64,000 bases of DNA from Corbicula japonica. Its lineage: Eukaryota; Mollusca; Bivalvia; Venerida; Cyrenidae. The DNA lies in the NCBI GenBank assembly GCA_038501625.1, contig JAZAYU010000085.1, positions 1,306,693 to 1,370,692 on the forward strand, written 5' to 3'. A model generated the notes under the pieces. It was not told the DNA's origin and searched no databases. It saw nothing but the letters and a program-made list of their open reading frames with translations. The translations under genes and the position numbers were made by a program. This document shows positions 23,290 to 35,096 of this stretch, one piece after another; the first letter of the stretch is position 1; every line of letters starts with the position of its first letter.

Positions 23290-23545
23290 TCGAAATCGTG
23301 TCGATTCCGATTACTGTATTGCGCATGAGCGAAAAGGAGTACCTTGAAACTTTGAAACCGTGTCGCAAGATAAGGCTTCTGATTGGACAATATGACTTTC
23401 ATCCGGTTGCAATAGTCCAGATGGCTGTTTCCGGATTTTAAAACTGAAAAGCCGCCATTTTGTTTCTCGATTCACATTTTCAGATGTTCTTCTTTCATAT
23501 GTTAAATAACAATTAAGATTAAACTCGCCAAAAAAATTAAGGTAA
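23290..23545 (+). promoter_or_regulatory. Possible TATA-less promoter and non-coding first exon
   Basis: Within 160 bases lie TTGCGCATGAGCG (NRF1-like, 23319), GATTGGAC (inverted CCAAT, 23381), TTCCGGAT (ETS-like, 23430) and GCCGCCATTTTG (YY1-like, 23451). A consensus-like splice donor, AAG then GTAAAT, follows at 23541/23542. The local CpG content is higher than its surroundings. This combination is typical of broadly expressed promoters, but no downstream coding exon was found on the plus strand. The stretch could also be part of a dispersed repeat. Inference only. Confidence 0.25.
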
Positions 23546-23989
23546 ATAAGTTTCTACATTGATTAAAACCTAATATTGTCACAGAGTTAGGGTCTAACAG
23601 TAGACTCCACCGTAGCGATGCGTATTACGGTAGTTGTTCGATTTTGGTTCATTAATTAAAATACAGAGTGGCAAAGTGACGATTACACCGGTTTCCCCAA
23701 CATTCTAAAGATTGGAAATTTACGACTTTTTTTTTTTACTGCAATCATCAACAAGAACAGTTAGTTTAACATTGCAGTTTAGATAGTAATATCGATTGCT
23801 TTCGTTTTAATTTGGTGTGGGAAAGCGATTAGGTATTGCGTTGAATTAACTCTGGATATTGTAGACTGGACAGAACTGGTCAAAATTTTATGAAATATGA
23901 CCAGCTAATGGCATTGAAGATGTGTATTCATGATCAGGACTCGAACCCAAGGTTCTCAGATATAGCATACAGCTACTCTGCTAATACAA

Positions 23990-25800
23990 GTTGAAATTTG
24001 AGGCATGGTAAAGCTGTGTTTACCAAATGCTATCTGAATAATGCTTCATTTACAACAAATAAAAATTATTAGAGCTACATTTCATAAAAAATGAGGCATA
24101 GTGTAGAATGATTTAAATAGGAAGCACGGCAAAGCCGTGTTTACCACTAAATATTTATTTTAGATTTTAGGAATAATTGCTCTGTCAAACAAGTAACTGT
24201 TCCAAGTTCAAATGTGTTGCATTGTGAAGCCGTGTTGACCATTAATTAATTGGTATAAATTTGAAAATTTATTTATTTTATTTAGTTTTCGCAGTCCAAT
24301 AGTTTGTGTCGAGCTTTTGTATACATGCCTGGGTCCAGATGTTTGAGTGTAATGATCGCTACAGACTTCCCGACAGCTAATCTGCTAATATAAGTTGAAA
24401 TCTGAGGCATGGTAAAGCTGTGTTTACCAAATGCTATCTGAATAGTGCTTCATTTACAACAAATAAAAATTATTAGAGCTACATTTCATAAAAAATGAGG
24501 CATAATTTAGAATGATTTAAATAGGAAGCACGGCGAAGCCTTGTTTACCACTAAATATTTATTTCAGATTTGAGGAATAGTTGCTCTGTCACACAAGTAA
24601 CTGTTACAAGTTCAAATGTGTTGCATGGTGAAGCCGTGTTGACCATTAATTAATTGGTATAAATTTGAAAATTTATTTATTTTATTTAGTTTTCGCAGTC
24701 CAGTAGTTTGTGTCGAGCTTTTGTATACATACCTGGGACCAGATGTTCGAGTGTAATGATCGCTACAGACTTCCCGAAAGTTGTAAAAAAGTGTCAGACA
24801 TGTGTTCAGACAAGATGTGACAATCGGTTTTTTTCAGTGGTACGAATTGTCATTATGACGAATACGTAAATTATTTCATTCGGATATCCTCACTCATTTC
24901 CCTCGGAACAGTCTTGTATCAAAACAGCGAGTAAAATTGTAATTTAGCGAGTAAATTGGAATATGCAGATCAAGTTTTTGCCGGACACTCGGTCCTACAA
25001 CATTGGAAATCACATCAGACCAGTCCAAATTAAGTCATAGGAAAGTATATGCATGCATTTGGGCAAATAATATCGTTTATAAAATTTGTTGTTTTTTTTT
25101 GTAATTTGTATTTCAGTTTGAAGTATACATATGAAAGATGCGTGACAAATCTGGTTCAAAGAGCATGAAACTGGAATAGGAGAATAATTAGACTACTGGC
25201 GAGGTAATTTTTTTAATTTACCCTTAATAAACAGTACAAACACTCAAACAGCACAGATTTTGCCCTTTACATGACTATTTTGTTTAGTTTTCGCAGTCCA
25301 ATAGTTTGTGTCGAGCTTTTGTATACATGCCTGGGTCCAGATGTTTGAGTGTAATGATCGCTACAGACTTCCCGACAGCTACTCTGCTAATATAAGTTGA
25401 AATCTGAGGCATGGTAAAGCTGTGTTTACCAAATGCTATCTGAATAGTGCTTCATTTACAACAAATAAAAATTATTAGAGCTACATTTCATAAAAAATGA
25501 GGCATAATTTAGAATGATTTAAATAGGAAGCACGGCGAAGCCTTGTTTACCACTAAATATTTATTTCAGATTTAAATTAAGTCATCGGAAAGTATATGCA
25601 TGCATTTGGGCAAATAATATCGTTTATAAAATTTGTTGGTTTTTTTTTGTAATTTGTATTTCAGTTTGAAGTATACATATGAAAGATGCGTGACAAATCT
25701 GGTTCAAAGAGCATGAAACTGGAATAGGAGAAAAATTAGACTACTGGCGAGGTAATTTTACCCTTAATAAACAGTACAAACACTCAAACAGCACAGAATT
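23990..25800. repeat. Local duplications (~406 bp and ~548 bp spacing)
   Basis: The block starting AGGCATGGTAAAGCTGTG occurs at 24002, 24408 and about 25406. A second block starting AAATTAAGTCAT.GGAAAGTA occurs at 25028 and 25576. Copies are close to identical, so these are recent rearrangements. The first block contains short hairpins of the type CACGGCAAAGCCGTG followed by TTTACC, spaced about 100-130 bp apart. No coding frame is seen. Confidence 0.8.
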
Positions 25801-25819
25801 TGCCCTTTACATGACTATG

Positions 25820-26214
25820 CAGGGCAGGACAAACCCACTAGCCCGACGCCCTGGAAAAGCTGAAAATTGTATCGGACAATCTCAAAATATCTGATTGCTT
25901 GTCCGTGGGCTAGCTCAATTTTTTAGTGCAGACTAGTTTAAATGTTAATTGGATATGCGCCACTCTCTTTTATGCACCATATGCATATCATATTACAACA
26001 GCAATAAGTTTATTACAAAATAACATGTTTTGAGATCTGTTTAAACATTATCAAGCCCCTATGTAACGCTTCCTCTTGAACTTCCTGTTTCTTTCTTTAC
26101 TGTTAATACTGACCAATCAGAATTTGCTTATTTGCGCAAAAGTGGGACTAGCTGAAATGTTTACCCATCTAGTTCTGGACTAGTTACAAAAAAAACGAAA
26201 TATGTCCAGCCCTG
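25820..26214. mobile_element. hAT-like MITE, 395 bp, CTATG target duplication
   Basis: The ends are CAGGGCAGGAC and GTCCAGCCCTG, an imperfect inverted pair, and the element is flanked on both sides by CTATG (25815-25819 and 26215-26219). CAGGG ends are typical of hAT elements; a 5-bp duplication fits the hAT5 type. It has no transposase. Confidence 0.75.
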
Positions 26215-26219
26215 CTATG

Positions 26220-29200
26220 GTGTACCATAATCTCTGGCATGTTCACACAACATCACCTGAACATGCCAAATTTTTGGAAGACACAGAATCAAAACGCCTC
26301 AAAGTTTCTCTGTGGACCATGTTGTACATACATGATGGGTCCCTGTGGTCACTTATTTAATCCTTTATTTAGTGGGTAAATCTCATAATCTTGTTCACAT
26401 TTTTTTAGAAAAAAAACAATGCTGTTTCAGTTTTCACAGTTAATAACTTAACTTACTTCATGGACACACCTTTTTACCACATGGTAAGCCCATGTAAATC
26501 CAGATCAGATGGCATAGATGTAGATTCAGATCAGCTGGCACATCTTTTTGTGGTCTTTAAAATGTGATAACGTTCTGGTTTTATCCTACTCTTGTGTAGG
26601 AATTAAAGATGGCATGGCATTTTTCATCATTACCATCTTCCTTTTATGTGATTTTAATAAAAAGACCCTACATGTAATAAATAAATTATGGCAATAGTAT
26701 AATTGTTCACTGTTAACTGCAACAGCAATTTATGTACATCTTCATAAGCCACAAAAGGTACTGTATAACTGACTTACTAGTTATCAGAGAAGATTTAAAA
26801 TAAAACATTTTTTTCAGAGATGTGTATCACCAAGCTTATGAAGGCTATAGATACTTAAGCAGAATTAGTAGACAGCTATGGCACAGAATATGAACATTAC
26901 CATAGTAAACAGATACAAGGTTTGCATAAATTTTCTTTATTTTCATTTATTATAGCTGCATGAATGTATAATAGACATCACACTGAATCTACCGGTGCAT
27001 GAATATAAGTTACTATGTTAGTTTTTTTTACATTTTACTTCATAAATACACCCTTTATCACATTAGTGACCAATGTATATCCAGTTCAGCAGGCTCATCT
27101 GTGAAGTCTAATCAGGATCTACACTGTGTAAGTTTAGATTCATGAGGTTATTTCTGACCAAGAAGCAACCAGTTTAGATCCAGATCAGACACCAAAAAAT
27201 GTTCGGCTGACGTGGAACTATACTGTTGTCCATGTGATTTAAAGAGTCTCCATAGAGTAAGTCAAGAGTCAGGATACCTGAAGTAATTATCAGAGCATAC
27301 AAAATCAATGTATTTGACAAATTTTATTTTTGTGTCTAAATATTTTAAATCGATTTCGACAAATAAATTTATAAAAGAAATAAGATATAAAATTATTTTT
27401 GAAGATAAATTAATTTGCTGTTGAATTTAATATTTCAGGAAAACAGCTTCTGATGGAATACTGTGGGGAGACCAGTTTAACTGTTCAAGTTTAACTGTTC
27501 ATACAGTCTACATAAATTACTTCCACTACTAATTCCTGCAATAGAAGGTGCTGCTTTGGAAGTTTATGTCACTTGACAAGAAAAAGAATTGTCTATACAA
27601 TTATTCTGTGTGATTGTGATATCAAATAATACAAAAACGTTTTAATGTAGACCTCATTGAAGAACAGTAAATGAACAACACCATCAGTATAATTTTGTTA
27701 TGAATATAATTTGCTGTTAAATGGAACCATGGAAAATAGGAATAGACTCCTTCAGCATTTGCTTTTCTATTCATGGAATAATTTGAATGTTTCATTCTAT
27801 TCGGATAATAAATTCCTCTACTGTTATTCATAGTATTATCTTAAGTCCTCAGACCCAAAAGTATGTTTGTTGATTTCAATCTTGAATATTCAAAGAATAT
27901 GGCAAGCGTCGCTTCTTGCTCTGTCATTGGTGTCACCATATTCCAACTCAGAATTTTAGGTGTTGTGGAATGATGTTTTACAATCTACCTTGTTAACCAG
28001 ATTTTTATGAGTCTACATTTCTTAAACCATCAGTCAGCCTTGCATTTTGATTACATTTTGGTGCTGTTTAACTAAGAGTTTACAGGCAAACGGGTGTATT
28101 CAACATCTCACAGGATTCTTCCAAACTTCACAGAATCATTCAACTCACTAAGATGTAGTGTTGCATCTTACAACCTTGACCAGTTTTGGTTAAAAAGTAA
28201 AACAACAAATGATGACTTGTTTCTTTGTTTTACTGTTAAACATACGATATACTTCACTTTTTATTCGTCGATTCCGAGAGAGGCAGTGCCTTAGTTCATA
28301 TTATGTTTTTTCATTTATAAAATTTTTAACCGAAAAACTGCAATGGAACTTTTAATTCCAATATCTCTCTTATTCAATAAATGTACTATCTTGTCTCTCA
28401 TATACGAGAATCAGGCGAGAACCGATATTCCGACAGGACACTAATATTGGTACTGATATCTTGCACTGTCGCAGTATCCCATAGCATGAGATTTCGCGGA
28501 AGAATATATCTTGCTTTGTCTCGATTCTTTACGAGGCCCGATATTTTCGGCTCGCCCAAGGGCAGCCGGATATACGATAGGAATTTACTATGAAAACATC
28601 GAAGAAAACCAAGAAAGCTTAGTTCGCGGTTCGTGGAAGTTCGTGGTTCTTGCTTCTTCTATTGATAATTTTATGGAAGGGGGAAATAACTGTGGGAATT
28701 TACCTTTTCAAGTTTACAATATCATTGGATTATTAAATAATAGCTAATAAACTTCGTTCTTTCAAACGCAACAATGTATAACGGATGCTATTTTCTGCTA
28801 TTATTATTATTGTTTAAACATGTTACTCTTACTTCTATTTTCTCAAGTTTTCAGTTGCTAATATGTATCGTATATAAACATTTAGACTTTAGTTTACTTC
28901 ATAACTCCCGCTAGATCGGTCGATATTTGCTTTTGTACATTATAGTAAAGTAATTTGGCCAACCAAAAATCTCTACATGTATTTATTTATATGCAAAAAT
29001 TTCCGTGCGTTATAACATATAGTTTCATCAACTTCAATACAATATGCTATACGAGCCGTCTCCTAGGTTTCCTTTAAGCCATCCTTAGCACTACCCGGAT
29101 TATTTTAAGGCGTGGGCGGGATGCATGCAAGTTGTAAGTGCGTTATCAATGGCGGATCTGTTAGCAGCAATTCTCGAAAATTAGCGATATTGTTTTTGTA

Positions 29201-29240
29201 TTTATTATGAAAACAATACTTGTGGGAACGTCAACTCCCG
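26220..29240. other. About 3 kb without recognisable genes
   Basis: Short frames only, none with recognisable motifs. Possible acceptor-like sites (near 26815 and 27438) do not lead into open exons. Near 29110-29185 a GGCGTGGGCGGGA box is followed by CAATGGCGGATC, which could be a promoter and start codon, but the frame closes after 11 codons. Confidence 0.5.
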
Positions 29241-29261
29241 TTCCCCTTAGATCATGTAGAA

Positions 29262-29345
29262 GCTTCCGTGGCCGCGTGATTAAGGTCGCTGATTTCAAAA
29301 CACCAACTGACTCTTACCGCTGTAGGTTCGACCCTCGATACGTCA
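29262..29345 (+). mobile_element. tRNA-derived SINE head
   Basis: An A-box-like GTGGCCGCGTGATTAAGG (29268) and a B box GGTTCGACCC (29325) are spaced as in a tRNA with a long variable arm. The sequence between them resembles the head of molluscan SINEs. The usual SINE body does not follow, so this is a 5' fragment or an unusual family. A functional tRNA gene is unlikely because no matching acceptor stem was seen. Confidence 0.6.
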
Positions 29346-29384
29346 AACTCTTTCATGCGATTAAGCCCGTCTAGGGTCGGAATG

Positions 29385-29770
29385 CGGGATACCTATTGCC
29401 TGCGCATGTACTAGCTATCTTGTGGCAACGAAGGAAGATCTCGTGCAAACGTATTAACCTATCGCGTGGCCACGTAAGAGATATCGCTTGCGTACGTAAT
29501 ACCATTCACGTGCGTTTGTAATACCCATCGAGTGGCGTTCATTTTACCTATCGTGTGCGCACGTTATACCTATTGCGTGAGCACGTAAAAGGATCCCGTA
29601 CGCACGTAATACCTACCACGTGTCCACGGGGTAGCATCCCGTGCGCAACGAATATCTTCCACGTTGACATGTTATAGTATCGCGTGGCTACATAATAGCA
29701 ATCGCGTGCGCACGTAATATCTATCAGGTGGCTGCGTCATAGCGATTGCGTGCGCACTTCCTATTGTGCG
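29385..29770 (+). repeat. CpG-rich ~22-bp minisatellite
   Basis: About 17 degenerate units resembling GCACGTAATACCTATCGCGT follow the SINE head directly. Each has one or more CGCG, GCGC or ACGT sites, unusual in this AT-rich region. The array may have arisen from the SINE tail. Confidence 0.75.
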
Positions 29771-29907
29771 CCCAACACGTCTGTCTTTCTAATTTGTCGC
29801 AAATATGAATTTTAAGAACACATCGGTCGTGAAAAAAATCCACGACATGTGTGCTCCTACAAAGCTATCGTATTATTTGTTTTTATAGAGAAATTATTCA
29901 TCAGCAC

Positions 29908-29913
29908 TTTATT
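29908..29913 (-). terminator. Candidate poly(A) signal of the NLR gene
   Basis: AATAAA on the minus strand, about 133 bases beyond the NLR stop codon. It is the nearest canonical signal that I saw. Confidence 0.4.
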
Positions 29914-30045
29914 GTGATACACGCAATTATCACCCAGGTGTTATTAAAATAACGATCAACGGCTGTTTTAACCCTAGGCCTGAATGTGAAAAATAGCACC
30001 TATTTGGATTTCATATCGATTGTTAAAATGAGAAGTAATAGCTTT

Positions 30046-32711
30046 TTACTTGACTGTTTGAAATTGGAATAGCTTTCTGCCATCTGTTGCAATTTTGTCA
30101 GCGATCACAGTAAAGTCGTGAGACTTCCTGATGCCCTCTTTCACAGTCTGGTAATCTATGGCACGTTCCACAACTGTACAGTCCCACAACGATACACTTA
30201 TCGACTGCGTCAGATGACGTAAGGTATCAGAAAGTGCTTGGAGATCAGAGCTGGGCATTGATACGGAATCCAGCTCAATGAACTGAAGTCTTGTCATGTC
30301 CATGTTAAAAACCAGTCTGTTGTCAGTGAGGTCTGTCCCTTTAATGTAAAGTATTTCCAGTTGTGATAATGATGAAATGGTTGCTATTAGAATGGGTATG
30401 TTAGTATAACCTGAACCGAAATCACAGCAAAGTCTATGCAAGTTGTGTGCAGTATGAAGAGATTTGAGCCAAGATGTGATAACACTTGAACGTAATTCCC
30501 CTATGAAACACTCCTCCAGATGTTGTGTGTTCACCTCAAGCTGGGATACAGGTGTTTCAAGCAGACCAAGCAGCTGGAGGGTCTCATGTCCTGACAGGTG
30601 GAACTGAACACCAGGACAGGACTCCTGATGATCACTACAAATGATACTGTGCAAACAGATCTGGATCATTGTGACACGTGATGTGAGGAAGGTGGAGATG
30701 TTCTCCAGCTGGTCATGAGTTACTTTAAAACCGTGGAGACAGAGGCCTTTCAGTAATGACATGCTAATAATAGTGTCAAAACGTGCCTGAGATAATTCAT
30801 TCCAACCTTCAGATTTATGGAAGCCCTGTTTATAATTTCCATGCATTAGAGCCAAACTGCGTAAGGTATTGGCTGAATGGTTCAGGAGTCTCTCTACATC
30901 TGACTGCCTAGCAACCGCATTTAAATAAAGTTTTACCAGAGAGTGGAAATGCTGGAGATTTAACCTATTCAGGATGTCTGTGACCTCCTCTGTGTTCTCA
31001 CATTCTTTTACACCTAGAGATTTTATACAACCTCTATTTCCTTGTATCAGTTTTTGTAATTTAGACATGTATTCTTTTTGTTTTGATTGTTTGTTTATTA
31101 TAACATCCTCTAACGGTAGGGGATGGAAGTCTTGCCTATTCAGCTGCATTTCATCTACACAATAAACTAGCAATGTCTGATAATTAAACATGACGACGTA
31201 TTCGGGACTCCGAGTTCTCAAGTCGATATGTAATCTGTAGTGTTGTGTATTGTGATCTTTATTGAGAATGTTTATCAGCTTCCGGGAAATATAACTGTAA
31301 GCTGCAGAGTTAAATCCACCAAGAAAGATGAAAACCTCGGACATTTCTAGAATATGAGATAATGTTGAGCAGGTCTGAACAACAAGTTGGTGTATGTTTT
31401 GACTGTCAGAACTTCGGTCGCGTAGAGTTGACTGCATGTAGAATGCTGCTAGGTACTCCTGTACGGTCTTATGTTGAAACGAGACGTTACTGATACGTCT
31501 AGAGACAGGGCCGTAGACTTTGTTTTGTGACAGGAGTCCAAGTTTTAAACAGGTCTGTAATTCATCGGGTTTAAGAAAATTTGTTGCAAACGTGTAATCC
31601 ATTACTAACATCTGTCTATTTCCAATCCCAAAAAGAGAGTTGAAAGCTAGTTCACCAATCTTCATCAATAGAGACCAATACAGGGCAAAGTATTCTTTAT
31701 CTTCCATGCACTTGGGGATTGTGGTACTCGTGTCTTGTTGTAAGGAAGCTGTATAGGACTCTAGCTGCAGTTTCTGAGTTCCTCGATTCAGTGTAAGTTC
31801 TAAAATATTAGTGTAAATTTCACATTTGGAATTTCCAATGTTTCCACCATCATACCATAGACAAACACAGTGAAGATGTAAGTATGGAACTGTACGTATT
31901 TCTCCAAGCTTGAGTTGTGAAGTTGTCTTGTAGTATTCTTCAGCTGTCTTGATAGATTTATACTTAATGTTTAGCACATTTATGGCATGCTTAACTAGTT
32001 CTTGTGAAGAGCCTTCGTCTAATTCATTCAACTCAATGTGACTGTCAATTTGATTTGAGGGTAGGCGCATAATGTCAAATTTCCATGATCGAGTCGTGGT
32101 AAGTATCGTCCAGTTTTTTCTATATTTTCTGTGAGGAATTTCATGGTCATTTCTGTGTTTGTTACATTCCTGAGGATGGATCCATTCATCCAATCCGTCG
32201 ATGAGAATCAAGCAAGGTCTTTCATCGAGAATCTGGTGCAGGAGTTGATCGGGGCGTGTTGGCAAGTAATCTTTGATAAGGTCCTTTATAAAATCATCTA
32301 AATGACATAGTGACCTGTCCATGTCGCGCAAGGTAATATAAAATAAGATTTTGAAACCCTTTAAGGCTCGTATGTCTTCAGGTTTGAACTTAGTATTCAA
32401 TGACTTTACTGGATAATGTGCTTGGCACCAGGTCATACAAATGTGTTTGCAGAACGAGGTTTTACCCATTCCGGCCTTACTGGTGACATAAATATTTTTA
32501 TGAACCTTACCCGTTTCTTGACAAAACAACTGTTCATAGTTTAATACCGATGTCTTGGTAGGATTACCAAATGAATGTTGAAGATCTACAGCTACGAGTG
32601 GTGGTTTTACATAAAACTCTACGAGTGGTACCACATATTCTTCCACTAGGGGAGACACGGATATGGTGCTGTGCTCTTGTTGGTAGAATGCTATGAGGTC
32701 TTTTTGGAGGT
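30046..32711 (-). CDS. NACHT-domain NLR-like protein, large terminal exon
   Basis: About 888 codons are open from a splice acceptor at 32712 to a TAA at 30046-30048. Counting from the GTG at 32658: Walker A AGMGKTS at 62-68, Walker B LILIDGLDEW at 150-159, sensor TILTTTR at 184-190, and a winged-helix-type KIGELAF/VSFQHKTVQEYLAAF pair at 333-405. These are features of NACHT ATPases, cytoplasmic nucleotide-driven switches of innate immunity. Residues from about 540 onward form irregular leucine-rich segments, for example LSQLEILYIKGTDL, probably LRR-like. Translation cannot begin at that GTG; the frame continues upstream (DLQKDLIAFYQQEHSTI) to the acceptor, and a family-like SPLVEE segment follows. 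Upstream exons must encode the N-terminus. Such genes are expanded in bivalves. No frame break or stop interrupts the exon, so it is probably functional. Ligand and partners are unknown. Confidence 0.9.
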
Positions 32712-32727
32712 CTATAAATATAAAAGT
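32712..32727 (-). promoter_or_regulatory. Splice acceptor of the NLR exon
   Basis: On the minus strand CACTTTTATATTTATAG precedes ACCTCCAAAAAGAC. The pyrimidine-rich run and AG fit an acceptor, and the exon frame continues exactly to this point with two bases completing a split codon. Confidence 0.65.
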
Positions 32728-32871
32728 GACATTTTGAATCAGCTCGTAATGTTTCTTATTTATCCTTCTTTTATACTATTGAGAATATTCATGCTTTGAA
32801 TGTTCATGTTGTGAATGTAAAGGTACTAAAATTTAGGATTTGAAAATAGATGAAAATGAAACCCTACAAAA

Positions 32872-33140
32872 AATGAAATATGCATATCAGGAATGGCCAC
32901 ATCCAGCATACACAGCCTCCCCACACAGCCAAAAAGTAGAGAGGAAAAGAGAGCATGGTATTACAAAAATCAGTTTCAAACTGGACGCCACAAACAAATA
33001 ACGGAAGTGAGAACCGGAGGGGTTACCGCCTTGGAACGGTCAGTGGCAAAACAAATTGCCACTGGGGGTTTAAACCAGGTTCTAGGGTGCACCAACCTCA
33101 CACTTGCCCCAACAGGTTCTCGTATCACAAAACAAGTACA
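32872..33140 (+). repeat. Dispersed repeat beginning AATATGCATATCAGGAAT
   Basis: Related copies start at 36862 and 47797, and the distal half matches 6566-6690 inverted. Shared parts are ATATGCATATCAGGAAT, ACAGCCTCCCCA, an AAGAAGAGAGGAA purine run, CACCACAAACAAAT, and the hairpin CAGTGGCAAA/TTTGCCACTG. It lies just downstream of the Penelope-like RT on the minus strand and may be that element's 3' part. Confidence 0.65.
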
Positions 33141-33386
33141 AATTGTCTTGGTGAAATAACTCCAACCCACCCATCAGCTCAACAATGTTGCATGCAAAAG
33201 CATACAAACATATAAACATAAGAATTTAATAGCATTGCAAAGCCAAAGGGCGGGTACTCAATGATCTTACAGAGACCAGAGCACCTGGAGTAAAATCAGC
33301 AAGAACACGATGACAGGAATAAAAGAAACAAATCGAGCTTCTAGGTTCTTTTTAGAAAAGATTTCCCCATAAACTTTCATAAACTC

Positions 33387-34448
33387 TTAAACCCCTGCCA
33401 CCGTCGTGCAACCAAAGAGGTAAGCATAATGATCAACTGTAGATGGGTTAATCACCAGGCCTGCAGAGCGCTGTAAAATATCATGTTGGTAACCTTTCTT
33501 TTTAAACTTACAGATGGTTTTTACGAATAACCGGGAGAAATTAACAATGCCTTTTATCTTCTTAAGTTTATAAATTAAATCTCCATAAAAAACTGGCTGT
33601 GAAATACCTTGTTGCAATAGTGATTTTAAACTGCACCTGTATTTATGAATTAGATCTGGATATCGGCGATAAAACTTGCAAAAGGTTTTCCTTAATTTGT
33701 GATACCGATAACCTTGTTTTAAAAGTTTTTCTGTAATGCAAAGATTACGTTCATTGAAATCATTCACATCGTTGCAAACTCTTGAAAAGCGAACAAGCTG
33801 TGAGATATAAACCCCGTAAGAAGTCGCACGAGGAACATCGCCGTCTAGAAACGGAAAATTTACTATATTAAAATTAAAATCATCTCTTTTATCATAAATT
33901 TTAGTAGTGACGTAACCATTGTCAATGGATAGATTTAAATCAAGAAAGTTTGCTTGCTTTTCTGAAGTGTTCGCTTTATTAAGCTGTAGTTCTTTAGGAT
34001 AAATCTTATTAACCAGTGATGGAAAATGGTTATTATCTATATTTAATAAATCATCAAGGTATCTCGATGTGTTTTTAAAAGCTGTAATAATATCATCTTG
34101 ATGTTCGGTATAAAGAGATAACATAAAATCTCTTTCATAACAGTATAAAAACAGATCAGCAACAAGGGGTGCACAATTAGTACCCATTGGAATGCCTATT
34201 ACTTGTTTATAAATAGAGGTACCAAATCTCAAATAAATATTATCCAATAAAAATGTGAGCGCCTGTATAAGGTCTTGACAGGTCCATGAAGTATAATTAT
34301 CATAAGAACCATCTGTAAAGAATGCCCTATGTTCATTACAAGCAATAAATGTTTTATTTTCTCTAGCAAAAGTTTTTTCAATGAGACTGGTCAGCTTGTC
34401 TCTTATTAAATTATGAGGGAGAGAAGTACAAGCCATCGAACACGACAA
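33387..34448 (-). pseudogene. Penelope-like reverse transcriptase, 5'-truncated copy
   Basis: An open frame of 353 codons shows RT motifs IGIPMGTNCAPLVADLF and, about 45 residues on, SRYLDDLLNID, the catalytic YLDD box. A conserved tail (KQGYRYHKLRKTFCKFYRRY) ends in AYLFGCTTVAGV. The N-terminal part normally bearing ADKASNN and PK-HK motifs is missing; it is present in the related fragment at 37677-38530. The first residues before CTSLPHNLI are not family-like, so the copy was cut at about 34437. No GIY-YIG endonuclease was seen. I place it with Penelope-like elements from the PK-HK and MGTNCAP motifs; another unclassified RT family is possible. It lies upstream of the NLR exon, likely inside its intron. 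Confidence 0.75.
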
Positions 34449-34453
34449 TTGAA

Positions 34454-34625
34454 AACACTGCAGGCTCGGTTTGATTGAGCACGTTCGTGGACAGGCGTAT
34501 TACTGCCCACACCGCCTAGCCCCGGGTTGAGCGCAACTCAACACTTTCACCAACAAACAGCACAACCTTGATCCATCCTTAACGATGGTATGCATATGGC
34601 GATGAACATGGAACCTTCAGTGCGG
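34454..34625. repeat. Structured direct repeat, copy 1
   Basis: This block contains AGGCTCGGTTTGATTGAGC, TGGACAGGC, TATTACTGCCCAC and GCCTAGCCCCGGGTT, and ends near GAACATGGAACCTTCA. It recurs at 35097-35260. In the second copy GGCTC/GAGCC and CCTGT/ACAGG can form hairpins. It sits upstream of the RT and may be a terminal repeat of the Penelope-like element. Confidence 0.7.
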
Positions 34626-35096
34626 TATTTTCAGATTAATGCCATTCCATGTTCAGAGGCGTATGGTCCCCAGATATAAGAATGGGTTTGCCTAAAACGA
34701 GAAAACAATGGGCGGAACTAAACAGAATAGAATTTTGACAAGAGGTCTTTGAATATAAATCCTGCATATCACAGAAAACGCCAAAGTCAAAATTTAAAAA
34801 GCAGGAAGTATATCCTTGGGGGTGATTAAACAATATCCAAATCTATATTGGCTGGAAAAGTGAAACCATCCATTGCAAAACTGGCCGAAGAATTAAAACA
34901 AAGGTAATTTTAGAAGTACTATTAACATATTACATAAGTATGGTGCTTAACAACCTACAAAGGACGTAATTGATAACAGAACTGATTGAATGTACGAGGA
35001 GACTTTTAACAGCCGCCAAACAAGCACAAACAACGCTACTGTGATATTGAAAAAGATGAAAAGGGAACCCTGAAAGCCATCCAACACGTCAAATAT
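34626..35096. other. Spacer between the two direct repeats
   Basis: No gene or motif recognised. It probably belongs to the same mobile element. Confidence 0.4.

Noticed and set aside
23935..23990. tRNA-like sequence on the minus strand (GGGTTCGAGTCC)
   Set aside because: A B-box-like word is present, but no acceptor stem or convincing cloverleaf could be drawn.
29110..29190. Gene start after a GGGCGGG box (ATGGCGGATCTG)
   Set aside because: The frame ends after 11 codons and no splice donor precedes the stop convincingly.
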